Of a stretch of 64,000 bases of DNA, positions 45,746 through 57,455 are shown piece by piece (the stretch's first letter is position 1; each line of letters opens with the position of its first letter). Position numbers and translations under genes: made by a program. Location: positions 100,502 through 164,501 of the forward strand of contig WPIO01000264.1 of assembly GCA_009760855.2 (NCBI GenBank), read 5' to 3'. The stretch comes from Cristatella mucedo (taxonomy: Eukaryota; Bryozoa; Phylactolaemata; Cristatellidae). Under the pieces are notes generated by a model, which was not told the DNA's origin, did not search any database, and was given only the letters and a program-made list of their open reading frames with translations.

Positions 45746-46299
45746 CGGTGCCTAAACGTCTGGGCAGAATCAGGGCATCTTTCATAAATCAATGGCGATG
45801 CTCAATATATACTGGCATATAGAGGTATTTAAGGGAAGCCAGCCGGGTGAGAATGGTTCTAATGCATCATGCCTCCAGCTATCGGCTCATGTTAACTATC
45901 CAGAAAACGTCTGGAGGCCAAATCTCGTAGAAATCTGTTGACTAAAAGCAAGGATGGCAAGCCAGCTGCGTCGGAAAAAACCAGTAAGTTTTGAAGACGG
46001 ATAATGTCCATCAGTTGAACTGCCTAATCATTCTTAGCTTTAAGCTTACCCAACTTATTTGACTGGAGTTCAATTTTAAAATATCCGGCTCATGAGCAGT
46101 GTGATAGTTAATTAACCCAATCAAGTTGATCTGTATGTAATAATAACAGTACGTTTGTATCGTACCCTCATGAAACTAAATCATTTTCTTGAAACCATGA
46201 ACACGCTTTAAAGAAATCAAGAAAAAAATACTAGTGGTAGCACTCTCAACGTAATCAAGCCTAGGATTGTTAGATTTTACATCACAGGTTCACCATTTA

Positions 46300-46770
46300 T
46301 ATATGGTTTAGTAGCAGCAGGTACAGTGTGAGCACGCCTAAGCACACAGAGGATGAATCACAAAGACCCACTACATTCTGTAGCAAACATGTGTGTTTTA
46401 AGCTTCTTTTCACAGTTCACCATGTCAGAGGACGTCGTGACGCAAGTCGGGTGTCATTTCTAGGCTTTAGGAGCGTATGAACTAAAGGCAAGATATCGAC
46501 AGGTGTAGAGGTTCATACGAAGTATAGCGAAGCGGCTCCAGTCCGACTAGCAGGTCGTACGATGCTTGGCTGGGGGAGAAGCTCTGATAGGTAAGCCGGA
46601 GACAGAGTATGAAGGGACCTACAAGTGAGTGGCAGACACGTGAAGCCGATATAGTACTAGTTTGGGAGATTGTGCCCGTCGGCATGCAAGAGTGGTATAA
46701 TTTGGTAACTGCGCCGCTCACGACAGACAAGCCTGACTACAGAGTTTTGCACCAGCAGTAAGAATCTGAT
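46300..46770 (-). mobile_element. Old LINE family 1 copy
   Basis: gtgtgagcacgcctaagcac, gtgtgttttaagcttctttt and gacagacaagcctgactaca show the reversed 3' UTR and RT C-terminus, with frames broken throughout. Confidence 0.75.
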
Positions 46771-47241
46771 TTCAGGCTCATTAAGACCTCACCAATATTG
46801 AGTTTATTGGTCTAGTCACAATTGCTGTTTTGAAGGACGGTCTGCTTGTCACTAAATCACAGAACTAACCATTTGCCGAAAAAAGTTTGCTAAGGAGTCT
46901 GCCTGAAGTGGCCTACTGGACCTGCTGTATTACAATTTCAATGCGTATGGTTATAGATAAACCAGCCTTACAAAAAGCACCATTTGCAGAATTTGGACTG
47001 CTGAAGCATAACTCTGGGCCTGTTAGTAGTTTCGGACCAGTACAGATTGCATGCTTTACAAAGCTACCAGAGTTACTGAAGGTCGTGGAGACATAGCAAT
47101 ATATACGTATGTGGAGGAAAGCACAGGGATATGATCCAAATGAGTATGCCCTGAATCAGCAACCCCACTGTGCCACTAATAATAAGATAGGAGTTTTCTA
47201 GGATTTTTCTCAGAGCTCACTGCTGTAATGTATCTCTGCAG

Positions 47242-47475
47242 GAGCTAAAAAAAAAGCCGCAAAGGCTCGTGGATGCTACGCTGGAGTCTTCTCCAAAGCC
47301 CACTCAAAGCTTAAATGGCTTTCAATTTGCTCACAGTAGCCCACATTCTTCTTTTGAAACAAAAAAAACTGAGGGTGCCAATCTCGGTGAGAAGGACTTT
47401 TCGGAAAGTAACAGAAAGGACGCCGATCTCAGGAAGGCTAAAAATGAGGTGCTACAGTCGGTAGCAGGAGATTAG
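47242..47475 (+). CDS. Candidate terminal exon, unknown protein
   Basis: A strong acceptor (gtatctctgcag, ending 47241) is followed directly by 77 open codons and a TAG. The translation is hydrophilic and charged: ELKKKPQRLVDATLESSPKP, a serine-rich middle and a lysine/glutamate-rich end (RKDADLRKAKNEVLQSVAGD). Composition is unlike the LINE fragments around it and suggests a disordered tail. I see no upstream exon with confidence. It could be chance. Confidence 0.28.
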   Translation, partial: ELKKKPQRLVDATLESSPKPTQSLNGFQFAHSSPHSSFETKKTEGANLGEKDFSESNRKDADLRKAKNEVLQSVAGD

Positions 47476-47889
47476 AAAACAACCGTTGACCAGGAAGCAT
47501 AAGCGCCCGATTAGTGACAAAATGCATACTATCGACGCACCTATCATGGTCAGGAGTTTCTGCATAAGGATTTCAAAATGAGCTCCATAATCTGGGACTG
47601 CAGAAAAAATCTTCCGTTGCCCACGGTCTTAAGATATTTGAATGCAACAGCGGATACGTTTCGTACCTTGATGATGTCGCAGCACCATGAGGCTGAAAGT
47701 TGTGTAGCGTTGTGTTTAGGTATACATTGGCCAAGGCCTAATGGGTCAGAAATTTAGAAGCAGATTTTGTCAAGCCATTTCCATCAAAATTCATTTCACG
47801 CCACAACGAAAAAGTGAGCTAAATTAGGAGAAATAACAGTGAAAGATAGCAAATTTCTTGAATGATACAAAGATAACTTCGCTATATTC

Positions 47890-48560
47890 ACAATATTTGC
47901 AACTCACTGCTTGATGTTCTATTGAGTTTTGTTATCAGGCATTTACAGTGGGTGCACAATTCTGTAGCAATGCATGTCTGTCTGAATATCGCAGTTGCCT
48001 TATCACACCACTTCTCGCCGACCTGAACTGGCTCCCTGTCAAGCAAAGCATCGACTTCAATGGTCTGTAACTTATTTTTATGTCACTTCAATTTTGGCTC
48101 CAGCCTTCCTTTCAGATTGACTTCCCCACCATTATGAGCACTGAACAAACTGCTTTTTGGAATCTAATCGCCTACCTATACCCCGTATAAATCTCAAATA
48201 ACATGGAAACTAGGACTTCAGTTCTGATACCCCCCCCCCAAGCCTGGCCCTCACTTCCGACTGGCCTCAAGACATCCTTTAGGAAAATTTTAAAAAGCTA
48301 AAGCTTATCTGTTTTGCGCAGCATTTAATGGATCAATGCGATTATTCCTTTGTTTGATAACCGTGTTGACACTGAGCATGCTGCAACCAACAATATTTGC
48401 AGGCCTACCCTAGGCATGTCAACTCTAACCTTGTCACAGTCGTCGTCATTAGGATTCAACGACTAACCATTTGATTATGCGTCCTGTGTAGCAAGTGTAA
48501 CTTGCCTAAAAAGAGGCTGAGTTCTCCGAGGGTCCTACAACCAGTGTATTAGTATTACTC
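47890..48560 (+). mobile_element. Old LINE family 1 copy
   Basis: ttgcaactcactgcttgatg, cacttctcgccgacctgaac, and a 3' UTR with tgacactgagcatgctgcaa; ends near agtattactc. Many frameshifts. Confidence 0.8.
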
Positions 48561-49877
48561 ACGAAAATAGCCAGCAAGGCTTTCCTATTTTGGCTGTGTG
48601 CCAACAATGCATCTGACGTTTCCCATCTGATAGGGGGCACTCAAGGTTAAACGTCGAATGCCACTCCTTGCATGTATTGATCAGACACACGTGAGTAGTG
48701 TGCCTGATAACGAAATTTGTAAAAAAAAAAAAAAAGCGAGAACGACTCTAAGTGCTTTCGTATCTACTTTTCATGCAAGATTTCATGTCTTGTGCTTTTT
48801 TCGCATGCTTATTTAAGGGAAATACCTTCCTTGTCATGCATTACTTCTTATTGCTTCTATAGTTGCTACTTCCAAGGCTCCTAGTGAGGCTAAGATAACG
48901 CTACCTCTTAGGGGTCTGGCAACGGTCCAAATCATGACAAACAGAACTAAACGTTAATCGGGATGTGTTTTCACGGCAATATCATGGCCACAGTGAAAGA
49001 AAGTTTGGCTTATTTTGACTTCAGCCTATAGGCTGCTACCCGGAACGGATTATGGGGTCAGAATACTCCGTAAAGGGGCAGTGATGCATAATTATCACCA
49101 GCCACTATTTCGGATCACGACAAACGCTTCCTTTTCGTAAATGCACAACTACCTGTACTATATCTACATCACTTATTCCTACCCTCAGTGGTAGCTTAGC
49201 CGTCATAAGGTTTCCGATGTGACAACAGCAAGTTGCCATTCAAGAGGCTGAGAAAGAACCATAATTAAAAGTTGACGAGCCTTATAACTATTGTCCGGAA
49301 GATTATGATGCCGTATATCTCCACCACCTGACCTCAACGTTCTTGCTGTAAAAATGATGCTATCACGACGAAATCACTCGTCACTATTATGAGTGTAATC
49401 CGTACTATGGAGTAGGCTATTTTCTTTTGCACCTCCTCAGCACATGAAAAGCCGAAGCATAGCCGAGCGGCTGTTGAAGGTTTAGATCCAGAAGAATGAC
49501 AGTTAGATTTATTTCTGTAGGAAAATATCGCTAGCCCCAATAGCAGAAGGGGACTTCAAATTTCAATCGGGAAAATCTAGGTGCACTCGGTTTAGATTAA
49601 TGGTGCGAAATAACGAGGCGATCGCTCATTAATGTGGCAAGCGAAGCCCTCAGCTCCACTAATTCTGATCGACTACCGATGGATTCATTCCAGATTACCA
49701 GCTCCCTATCGTTAAAGGTAGGATTGACTCTTAAGCCCCATGGCAGCCGGTTTTCGTATACTAACGTTGCTGGGCTCTAGTGTGCAGGAATGCCAACATT
49801 CCTGCCTTTCCTAAGGATAGGCGTTAGGTGACTGGGATCACACCACGCATGAGTTCACCTTCGAACTTTTAGAGCTC
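48561..49877. other. No supported gene
   Basis: About 1.3 kb between a LINE and the inverted-repeat structure. Contains an A15 run near 48722. A minus-strand frame at 49334-49540 has no recognisable features. Confidence 0.4.
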
Positions 49878-50631
49878 CACCCAACTGTTGTCTGCACACG
49901 AACAGCACACTCATCGCCCAGCCTGCTCTAGATCAGATGGCTGCCTTTGCCCAGCTGGATAACCTCAATCTAATTATATGGCATTTATTCAACCCTAATC
50001 CAACGGTGAGCAAAGTAAAATTGCAACAGCAAATCTTCGTCCCTATCCGGAAATTGCTCCTACGCTACCCCAGCACTACTATGCTTCCCTGCCAATACAT
50101 CAGCTATTGTGGCCACATGTGTTTAACCGAGTTCCACTCGGTCGGCGGTCACTCCATTCCTATGCGGCTCTGGCCTAATGAAATGCACTGACGGCCGACG
50201 AGACCAGCCATATAAACATTAGAATGATGATTCTAATAATAATAAATACTAAAATACGATATACTAGCAGCGTCTACTGATTTATATCGACTATGAAACG
50301 GTTAGAATGTATGGGCTCGTGGGTAAGACGGCTGAGTGACGAAGGACGTAGAGTAGGAGCTCGAGCTCACGATGGCTGTGCAACGAAGATCGAAGCCTCC
50401 ACCCAACACACAAGCCGGTTGTGCTGACGACGAAGGCTGTATTGCACGATACCCAAACAAACGTGAAGCGAGCGAGCGTACACATACGGATGAAGCGGAA
50501 GCCGTCGTGGAAGCAGCTGTGGAGCTCGCAGAGAGAAGAGAAAGTGAGTGGAAGAGGAGAGAGACAGAGAATGAATGGCGTTCGCACAGGCCACGGTGGA
50601 AAAGCAGAAAAGTTCTCTGCTGCAGGACTAG
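49878..50631 (+). repeat. Left inverted-repeat arm
   Basis: 754 bases, the reverse complement of 54393-55210 apart from a 64-base duplication in the right arm and a few substitutions. The inner half (50290-50631) appears identical to its partner. It includes an 84-codon open frame (49937-50191, starting MAAFAQLDNLNLII), which the right arm breaks. The inner boundary is gcaggactag at 50622-50631. Confidence 0.93.
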
Positions 50632-50739
50632 CCGTAGATTGCTGCACATTGCCCTCGCATGTACGTTCAAGATTGATTGAAAGGACGTGGTTGCGCTTTT
50701 AATACAGCACACTGTTTCGCAAGAAAAATGTGATCTTTT

Positions 50740-52540
50740 CAAATCAGCTTCCGTTGCCGTCTGTTGCCATATATTGCCCAAGATTTAACGGTCAGAGCTG
50801 GTTGAACGGGTTGCAAGTACATGTGCACGCATTGAGATGTTACGTTGAATGAGAATTGGAGCTTGGTGCAGCCGATTTCTCGTCGATATGCCACGGATTT
50901 CGGTATTGGTCCCCGCCATTGGGGTCGATTGCCGTGTATTGTCAACAATTAATGTGCAAAATAGCTTGAAAGTCCTACGATTTTACTCTTATTACAAATA
51001 AATGTGAAATGCCATGATAATCGGCACTTCGTACAGCCAATTTAGTGTCAACTTGCCACGGATTGTAGTGAATTGCTGCTTTGCGCCGACCCTTTGCAGC
51101 AGATTGCCATGCATTGCCCGAGATCGTACGAGCTCAATTACTTAAAATGATGTGGTTGACATTAACCAGTGTGCTTTTTAACATGCAGTAAAAATTAAAG
51201 AATTGCGAAACCGATTTCAGCACATTTTGCATCAGATTGCTGTAAATTGAGGTATTGGCCCGGGCCATTACAGTCAATTGCATTGCATTGCTGCCGAATG
51301 ATCGAGGCGATTGTAGTGAAATTGTGTGATGACACAATAATCAAAAATTAGAGCAACGTGCTATCACTATTAGAGCTTAAAGTGTACGTATTCTAGTCGT
51401 TTTTCGGCGGGTTGCAGTACATTGACGTACTGGCCCGGGCAGTTGCAGTCGATTGCAGTGCATTACTACAGAATGGACGAGGCAATTACAGTGAAGTTAT
51501 GAAAGTACACAATGACCGAAGAGAAGAGCAGCGTGCAATCATAATTAGAGCTTCCAGTGTGCGGGTTCTGGTCGCTGTGTAGCAGATTGTAGCGGATTTC
51601 GGCGGATTGAGGTGGATCGGGGTATGGAACCGGGTCGTTGCAGTCGATTGCAATTAATTGCATGAGAAAGTGTGTGCACAATGGAGCGAAATTTTGTGAA
51701 TTCACTTTGAACTGAGTCTATTCCTATATGCAATGTCAATTAGAGCTTCACGATGGCGATTTGAGGAGGATTTGCAGTGGAATATAGTGGATTGCAGTAG
51801 TTTTCCAGGTCATTTCAGGCGATTGCGCCCGTTGCCACAGTGCGAGGTTGCACAATTTTTTTTTATTTTACGTGATTGTGTACACAGCATGGTGCAATTT
51901 ACTATGCAATGAAAACTGGAGCTCGGCGCAATGTATTTCGATTTTTATGAGGTGGATTTTGTGGATTGTGGTGTTGGCCCGGGCTACTGCAGTCGATTGC
52001 AGCCCATTGCATGAGAACGGCCATGCCAATTTAAGTGGAATTTCTTAATGCAATTGCCACAGAGTTTCTGTCACCTGCAATCAAAAAGGGAGCTTTTCGA
52101 TCAGGATTTCTTTCGTTGCATAGTGGAATGTAGTGGATTGAGGTGGATTGGGGTATTGGCCTGGGCCGATGCAATCTTATTTCAGTGGACTTCGTGAGAA
52201 CACATGAGTGGAATCGCACGAAATTTTCTGCGTACATTGTGCGTGAAGTGTAGATTGATATTCCAGACTTTTTGGAGCTGTTCGCCGTAGATTTGGGTTG
52301 GATTTGATGAGAATTAGAATGGATTGCTGTGGATTGAGGTGAATTGTAGTACACACGTCCGGCGTCAAAGCTCATTTGCATAAGTGTGCGTGGGCACAGC
52401 AACATGAAATTTTGTGGACAGATCAATTTGAACGAGTAATACAATATCAGAGCAAAATGTGAGCTTGGCAACGCTTACCTCTGGTCGTTGCTAGCCTAAT
52501 TAGAGTGGATTGTGGTGGATTGTGGTAATTCGTCGAACCC
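50740..52540. repeat. Tandem array of degenerate ~180-bp units
   Basis: A recurring core, roughly gcccgggccattgcagtcga then ttgcagtgcattgc, appears near 50907, 51085, 51257, 51433, 51630, 51808, 51975, 52159, 52345 and 52535, at spacings of about 170-197 bases. Units are well diverged from each other. Minus-strand open frames such as 52031-52471 are read-throughs of the repeat. Confidence 0.8.
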
Positions 52541-52657
52541 GGGCAGTATCGGTTAACTAAGCTGGATTTAATTGCACCGGGTCTGCTGTGGTCGCTTGAC
52601 CAGCTGGTCCTTTAGTGAGGGACTTCCTGCCTGTGCGTCGGCGTGTATGTCGGCTAT

Positions 52658-52726
<69 letters not shown>

Positions 52727-52975
52727 TTTTCCTCGTCTTATGCACTGGAGCTCCGGAGCTGCTAACGTAACGGCTACTACCGCTACATCCGTATGTACGC
52801 TCGCTCGCTTGTGTAGCCTGCGTACGATAAAATACTGCCGTCGTCGTCAGCACCACAACTAGCTCTTTTGGGCTACTGTGGGCGTCCCCACGCCTGCGAT
52901 GCTGTTCAGCCGCAGCCGGACTCATACCACTCCGCCCGGCCAACGGGTGGGCTGAGCCACCTCAATGGGCTCTGA
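52540..52975 (+). repeat. GC-rich direct-repeat module 1
   Basis: Begins gcagtatcggttaactaagc and tggatttaattgcacc, then tggtcctttagtgag, a long (CT)n run at about 52664-52724, and ttatgcactggagctccgga, ending in a block (gctgttcagccgcagccgga) that recurs near 54240. It shares its order of parts with modules 2 and 3. Confidence 0.75.
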
Positions 52976-53495
52976 AGACGGACAGTATCGGCTGACTAAG
53001 CTGGATTTAATTGCGACGGGTCAACTGTAGTCGCCCGACCTGCTAGTCCTGCAGCAAAGAGCTTTACTGCTTGCCCACCGGCCTGTGTGGACGCTATCCA
53101 CCCTCTGTCTCGCTACCTTCTCTCGTACTGTCTTACCTACTGGCAGTTTCTGCCTGTGCCTCGGCCGGTTGTTCTATGACAGCGTCTCCGGCGGCGGCTG
53201 TTCTAGTGGGAGTCTCGTGGAGACAGCGAATGTACGTGCGCAGTTAACGAGACTCTCCTTTCTTACTCACAATGGGCACATATATGGAAGCCTAATCAAT
53301 CGCAGCAAACGACACGAAATATAATCTGCATTCGTGGCTTGACGCTGCGCTGCTTCAATAGCTCAACTACTGGCCACAGGTGTGTGCATTAGCATTTATG
53401 CAGTATGTGCATTATGTGTATTAGCTCCTGGCGCTTCGCTAATCACAGCAGAAGCCGCAGGCTTCACACTTCACTGCACGCACGCCATCCACTTG

Positions 53496-53527
<32 letters not shown>

Positions 53528-53712
53528 TATTCTCTTCTCTTTTATACTAGCGTTCCGGAGCTCGTTACGCGACAGCTTCTATATCAGTGTATGCGCTCGC
53601 AAGCTTGCATTGCTAGTGTATCATGCAATACAGACGTCGGCGTCAGCACCACGACCAGCCTGTGGAGGGGCTTCGTTCTTCGTCGGGCCACCGTCGTGCC
53701 CACGAGCCCCTA
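52976..53712 (+). repeat. GC-rich direct-repeat module 2, with primer-site-like end
   Basis: Same opening (gacagtatcggctgactaag), tagtcctgcagcaaagagct, then extra sequence, a (CT)n run at about 53497-53526, tgcaatacagacgtcg and ccgtcgtgcccacgagcccc. It is followed immediately by aaaattggcgaccc, which resembles a retrotransposon tRNA primer-binding site. The module could therefore be a long terminal repeat. That reading is tentative. Confidence 0.6.
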
Positions 53713-54221
53713 AAAATTGGCGACCCTTACGATCGATTCGAACATGCAACCTTGCTTGACCGAAAACAACTCGACCCGAATGCGCAACTCAGCAACCGAC
53801 CACCGACGGACTCGACACCGAAGCTCGGCTACGAACCAACCGCGGCCAAGCGGTACGGCTTTCACTACTCACCACCGTCTACTTCACTACGTCACCGCCA
53901 CTCGGCGCTCGTCGGCGACGCTCCCTTCCACACATGTGCTGCCGGCTACGTCTCAACACCACCGCCGACTAGGCGCTGTTCGGCCGCCCTGACTACGCGG
54001 CCACTTTGTGCTAGTTGGAGCCGCATGGCCCAGCGTATGTGCTGCTCGGCTACCAAGCCGCTGCCTACGGCTACCGACCGCTGAGCCTCGTACGACACCT
54101 CAACCGCGATCGGCTTCACGATAGCCTAGACCGCGCTTAACGCTCCTGTTCGAGAATACTTCATGTTTTTTTTCGGTCGCTCTCCTCTCGCAGCGCGACT
54201 GGGGGGGGAGGGCCCTTCGTG
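53713..54221 (+). other. Sequence between modules 2 and 3 with a 153-codon frame
   Basis: The plus frame 53623-54084 continues from module 2 through here and is rich in Pro, Arg, Ser and Thr. Overlapping frames are also open, which suggests a base-composition effect. A gag-like role next to the possible primer-binding site is conceivable, but no motif supports it. Confidence 0.3.
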
Positions 54222-54392
54222 GGCGTGGCCGCGCCCACAATGCTGTTCGGTCCCAGCTGGACTCACACCACTTCGCCCGGCGAACGGGCTCACAAAGCAC
54301 TCACTACCTCATTAGGCGCTGCAGTTGGACAGTACCGGCTGACTAAGCTGGATTTAATTGCAGCGGTTCAGCTGTGGTCACCGCAGTCACCA
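54222..54392 (+). repeat. GC-rich direct-repeat module 3 (start)
   Basis: Repeats the end block of module 1 (gctgttcggtcccagctgga) and the opening of module 2 (gacagtaccggctgactaag, tggatttaattgcagc), then runs directly into the right inverted arm. The arm itself continues the module with tagtcctgcagcagagaact and the rest, so the arms are made of module sequence. Confidence 0.75.
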
Positions 54393-55210
54393 CTAGTCCT
54401 GCAGCAGAGAACTTTTCTGCTTTTCCACCGTGGCCTGTGCGAACGCCATTCATTCTCTGTCTCTCTCCTCTTCCACTCACTTTCTCTTCTCTCTGCGAGC
54501 TCCACAGCTGCTTCCACGACGGCTTCCGCTTCATCCGTATGTGTACGCTCGCTCGCTTCACGTTTGTTTGGGTATCGTGCAATACAGCCTTCGTCGTCAG
54601 CACAACCGGCTTGTGTGTTGGGTGGAGGCTTCGATCTTCGTTGCACAGCCATCGTGAGCTCGAGCTCCTACTCTACGTCCTTCGTCACTCAGCCGTCTTA
54701 CCCACGAGCCCATACATTCTAACCGTTTCATAGTCGATATAAATCAGTAGACGCTGCTAGTATATCGTATTTTAGTATTTATTATTATTAGAATCATCAT
54801 TCTAATGTTTATATGGCTGGTCTCGTCGGCCGTCAGTGCATTTCATTAGGCCAGAGCCGCATAGGAATGGAGTGACCATCGACCGAGTGGAACTCGGTTA
54901 AACACATGTGGCCACAATAGCTAATGTATTGGCAGGGAAGCATAGTAGTGCTGGGGTAGCGTAGGAGCAATTTCCGGATAGGGACGAAGATTCGCTGTTG
55001 CAATTTTACTTTGCTCACCGTAGCGTAGGAGCGATTTTCGGATAAGGACGAAGATTTGTTATGGCAATTTTACTTTGCTCACCGTTGGAATAGGTTTAAA
55101 TAAATGCCATATAATTAGATTGAGGTTATCCAGCTGGGCAAAGGCAGCCATCTGATCTAGAGCAGGCTGGGCGACGAGTGTGCTGTTCGTGTGCAGACAA
55201 CAGTTGGGTG
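54393..55210 (-). repeat. Right inverted-repeat arm
   Basis: 818 bases, reverse complement of the left arm. The 64-base length difference is explained by a tandem duplication at 54956-55083. Its plus-strand frames at 54219-54733 are mirror images of those at 50291-50781 on the minus strand. Confidence 0.93.
54956..55083. repeat. 64-bp tandem duplication in the right arm
   Basis: Two copies starting gtagcgtaggagc at 54956 and 55020, each ending actttgctcacc. The left arm has one copy (about 50010-50075). The two copies differ at several bases, so the duplication is not brand new, or one copy was corrected. Confidence 0.9.
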
Positions 55211-56059
55211 CTGGCGATATTTTCCTAAAATAGTATCATCAAAAATTTGATCGAAATGGTGAAAATTTTACAACACGCTCTCGGTTGTATGAGTCAATTA
55301 CACAACCTTATATCATAATTGAAATTAAATAACTGCACGTACGGGCTGTTGGTCTATGTATTCGAGCACCCTCAAACATCCTTCAACGTCAGGTGCAGCT
55401 TCATTGAGTGCATAACTTTGCTCTGTATCCTTTGCTCAACGGCAACCATCCTAGCTCTTTCAGCAAAGGAGACAGGCGCTCAAACCACTGCAGCCTCATT
55501 GAGAGCAGTAACCTTGCTCTTCTTTGCCATGCAGTACATCTCTTCGTCATCATCGAACAAATCGCACTATTTTCATAAGTTAGTGGTTGTGAATACAAAT
55601 TTTTTGTGTGTAATTAAATTTACATTAAACATATTATTGTATTTTTAAAGTCTAATACGACATATTATCCTTAACTTTGTCTGATATATTGGGTAAAAGG
55701 GGTGTAATGGTGACTAAAAGGGTGTTATTTCATGTGCAGAGGGCTTTCATAATGTATAAATCAAATTAGATGGTCCTGGACAGGTTTTCTGTGCTCTAGT
55801 TACGAAAATATTTGGGTTATTGGTAAAGAATTGTGTTCGCGGAAATTCAATCATCACGGCCGAGTCTGGAACTGACTAACGGCAATAAATAAAGGACGAC
55901 TGTATACATCTGCATTCTTAGTTATACATTTAATAACAAAGGTGGTAAATGTCCTTCCCTGAAGGGAAATGTCTGGGCAGGAATGTCCAGGGCCCACCGG
56001 GGGGGGGGGGTAAATGTTCGGGGAAAACGTCCGGGGGAAACGTACTAAAACCTGGGTCG
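55211..56059. other. No supported gene
   Basis: A 109-codon plus frame (55319-55648) has no recognisable domain. Near 55950-56040 lies a run of GGGAAA/TGTCC-type short repeats with a G11 tract. Confidence 0.4.
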
Positions 56060-57455
56060 CTATCTAACTTTGCGTCTGTGACCTAATGGCTCTCGATCTT
56101 TCTGCAGCTTGGGATACTATCGATCACAAAGTTCTCTAGAGCGCCTCTTATCTCGCCTGGGCACCACTGGCACTGCTCTGCAATGGTTCAGGTCCTATCT
56201 CAGTGGGAGATTAGAGTACTGATGTGAGTGGACGAAGATGAGGAATCTGTGAAATATGCGGTACCTCAGGGCTCCGTGCTAGGTCCGGCTAGGTTGCTAG
56301 GTTTTTTCACATTTTATACTCTCCCTCCTGCTGATGTGATTGCCAAGCACAATCTAGGCTTTCACTTCTATGCAGATGACATTCAGTTTTGCCTTTGCTT
56401 TCATCCCTTCCAGCCTTCGAGCACCTCGAATTCTCGCAACTCACTTGCTGCATGCATTGAGGACATCGGCACCAGGATGGCAGCAACTTTTCTAAAACTG
56501 GACGATGATACGGCTAACTTACTCGTTATGGAAAAACTCAGTGTGATTCAGAAATTGGTAAGCTGATTCTCAAAATTGGCTCTGCCAGCAAGTCTCCTGT
56601 TAAATCAGCTCGAAATCTCGGTATCATGTTCCAAAGTGACCTCTTGATATACAACCACATCAGCTCCTCAGTCAAGTCTGCCTACTTTCACCTACATAAT
56701 ATGGCTACATTTCGGGCTTGTTTAAATAAGGATACTTCGTCTAAGTTGGTCCATGCATTTGTGCCATCCCGTCTTGACTTCTGTAACTCACTGCTTGCTG
56801 GCCTGCCGGCACGTAAAATCAGGCGATTACAGCTCCTGCAAAATTCCGCAGCTAGGCTCGTCTGCCGTGAGTGTCGCATTAGCTATATTATACCATTTCT
56901 CGCCGACCTGCACTGGCTACCAGTCAAGCAACGGATCGACTTCAAGGTTTTGTCGCTCACTTTTAGGTTACTTCATTCTGTGGCTCCAGCCTATCTCTCA
57001 GATCTACTCCCCCAACCAGGCCAAGCATCGTATTATCCGCTTTTCGGGATCCAACAGTCTATAAATACATAGTACAAACCACAAATCCTTTGGAGACCGT
57101 GCATTTAGATCGTATGCTCCCAAAGCCTAAAACTCCATCCCGACTTGCGTCAGTACATCCCTTGACCTGACCACATTTAAAAAGAACTTAAAAACACACT
57201 TATTTAGGACAGTATTTAGTGGGTCCCTGGGATTCTTCCTTCATGTGCCTATGCGTTCTGACAATGTGCATGATGCTACTAACCACATTTGCATGCTGAC
57301 CCTTTGCATGTCATTCCTAACCATATCATTCATGTTGGTTATCAAGCATGATGTTACTCACCATTCAATCGCATTTCCCTTTGCAGCTAACGTAAAGCGC
57401 CTAGAAAGAAATCGAGTTTTCCGAGGGCGCTTTATTAATTGCATTATCAAGTGCT
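56060..57455 (+). mobile_element. CR1/L2-like LINE with reverse transcriptase catalytic box
   Basis: Starts slightly further 5' than the copy at 9702: a decayed AAFDTIDHK region, [18 protein letters not shown], then FYADDIQFCLCF, followed by the C-terminal domain ([20 protein letters not shown]) and the 3' UTR with hairpin. A small insertion (aggttgct) near 56290, a frameshift near 56580 and an early stop near 57065 break the ORF. Older than the intact copies. Confidence 0.92.

Larger units (their letters stand above)
49878..55210. mobile_element. 5.3-kb structure with long inverted repeats (putative transposable element)
   Basis: Bounded by inverted arms 49878-50631 and 54393-55210, both starting cacccaactgttgtctgc at the outside. 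Between them lie a tandem array of about 180-bp units (50740-52540) and GC-rich direct-repeat modules (52540-54390). The architecture suggests a non-autonomous DNA transposon or a composite of a long-terminal-repeat element, but I see no transposase and no clear target duplication (left flank tagagctc, right flank ctggcgat). Open frames in the arms occur as pairs because the arms are copies; none has a recognisable domain. Confidence 0.6.

Noticed and set aside
50291-50781. Protein-like frames in the inverted-repeat arms (118-167 codons)
   Set aside because: Identity between the two arms comes from DNA duplication, not protein selection. Several frames are open at once and the sequence is Ser-rich from CT-rich DNA.
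52572-52943. Frames with long Ser-Leu or Arg-Glu runs
   Set aside because: They are translations of a (CT)n microsatellite.
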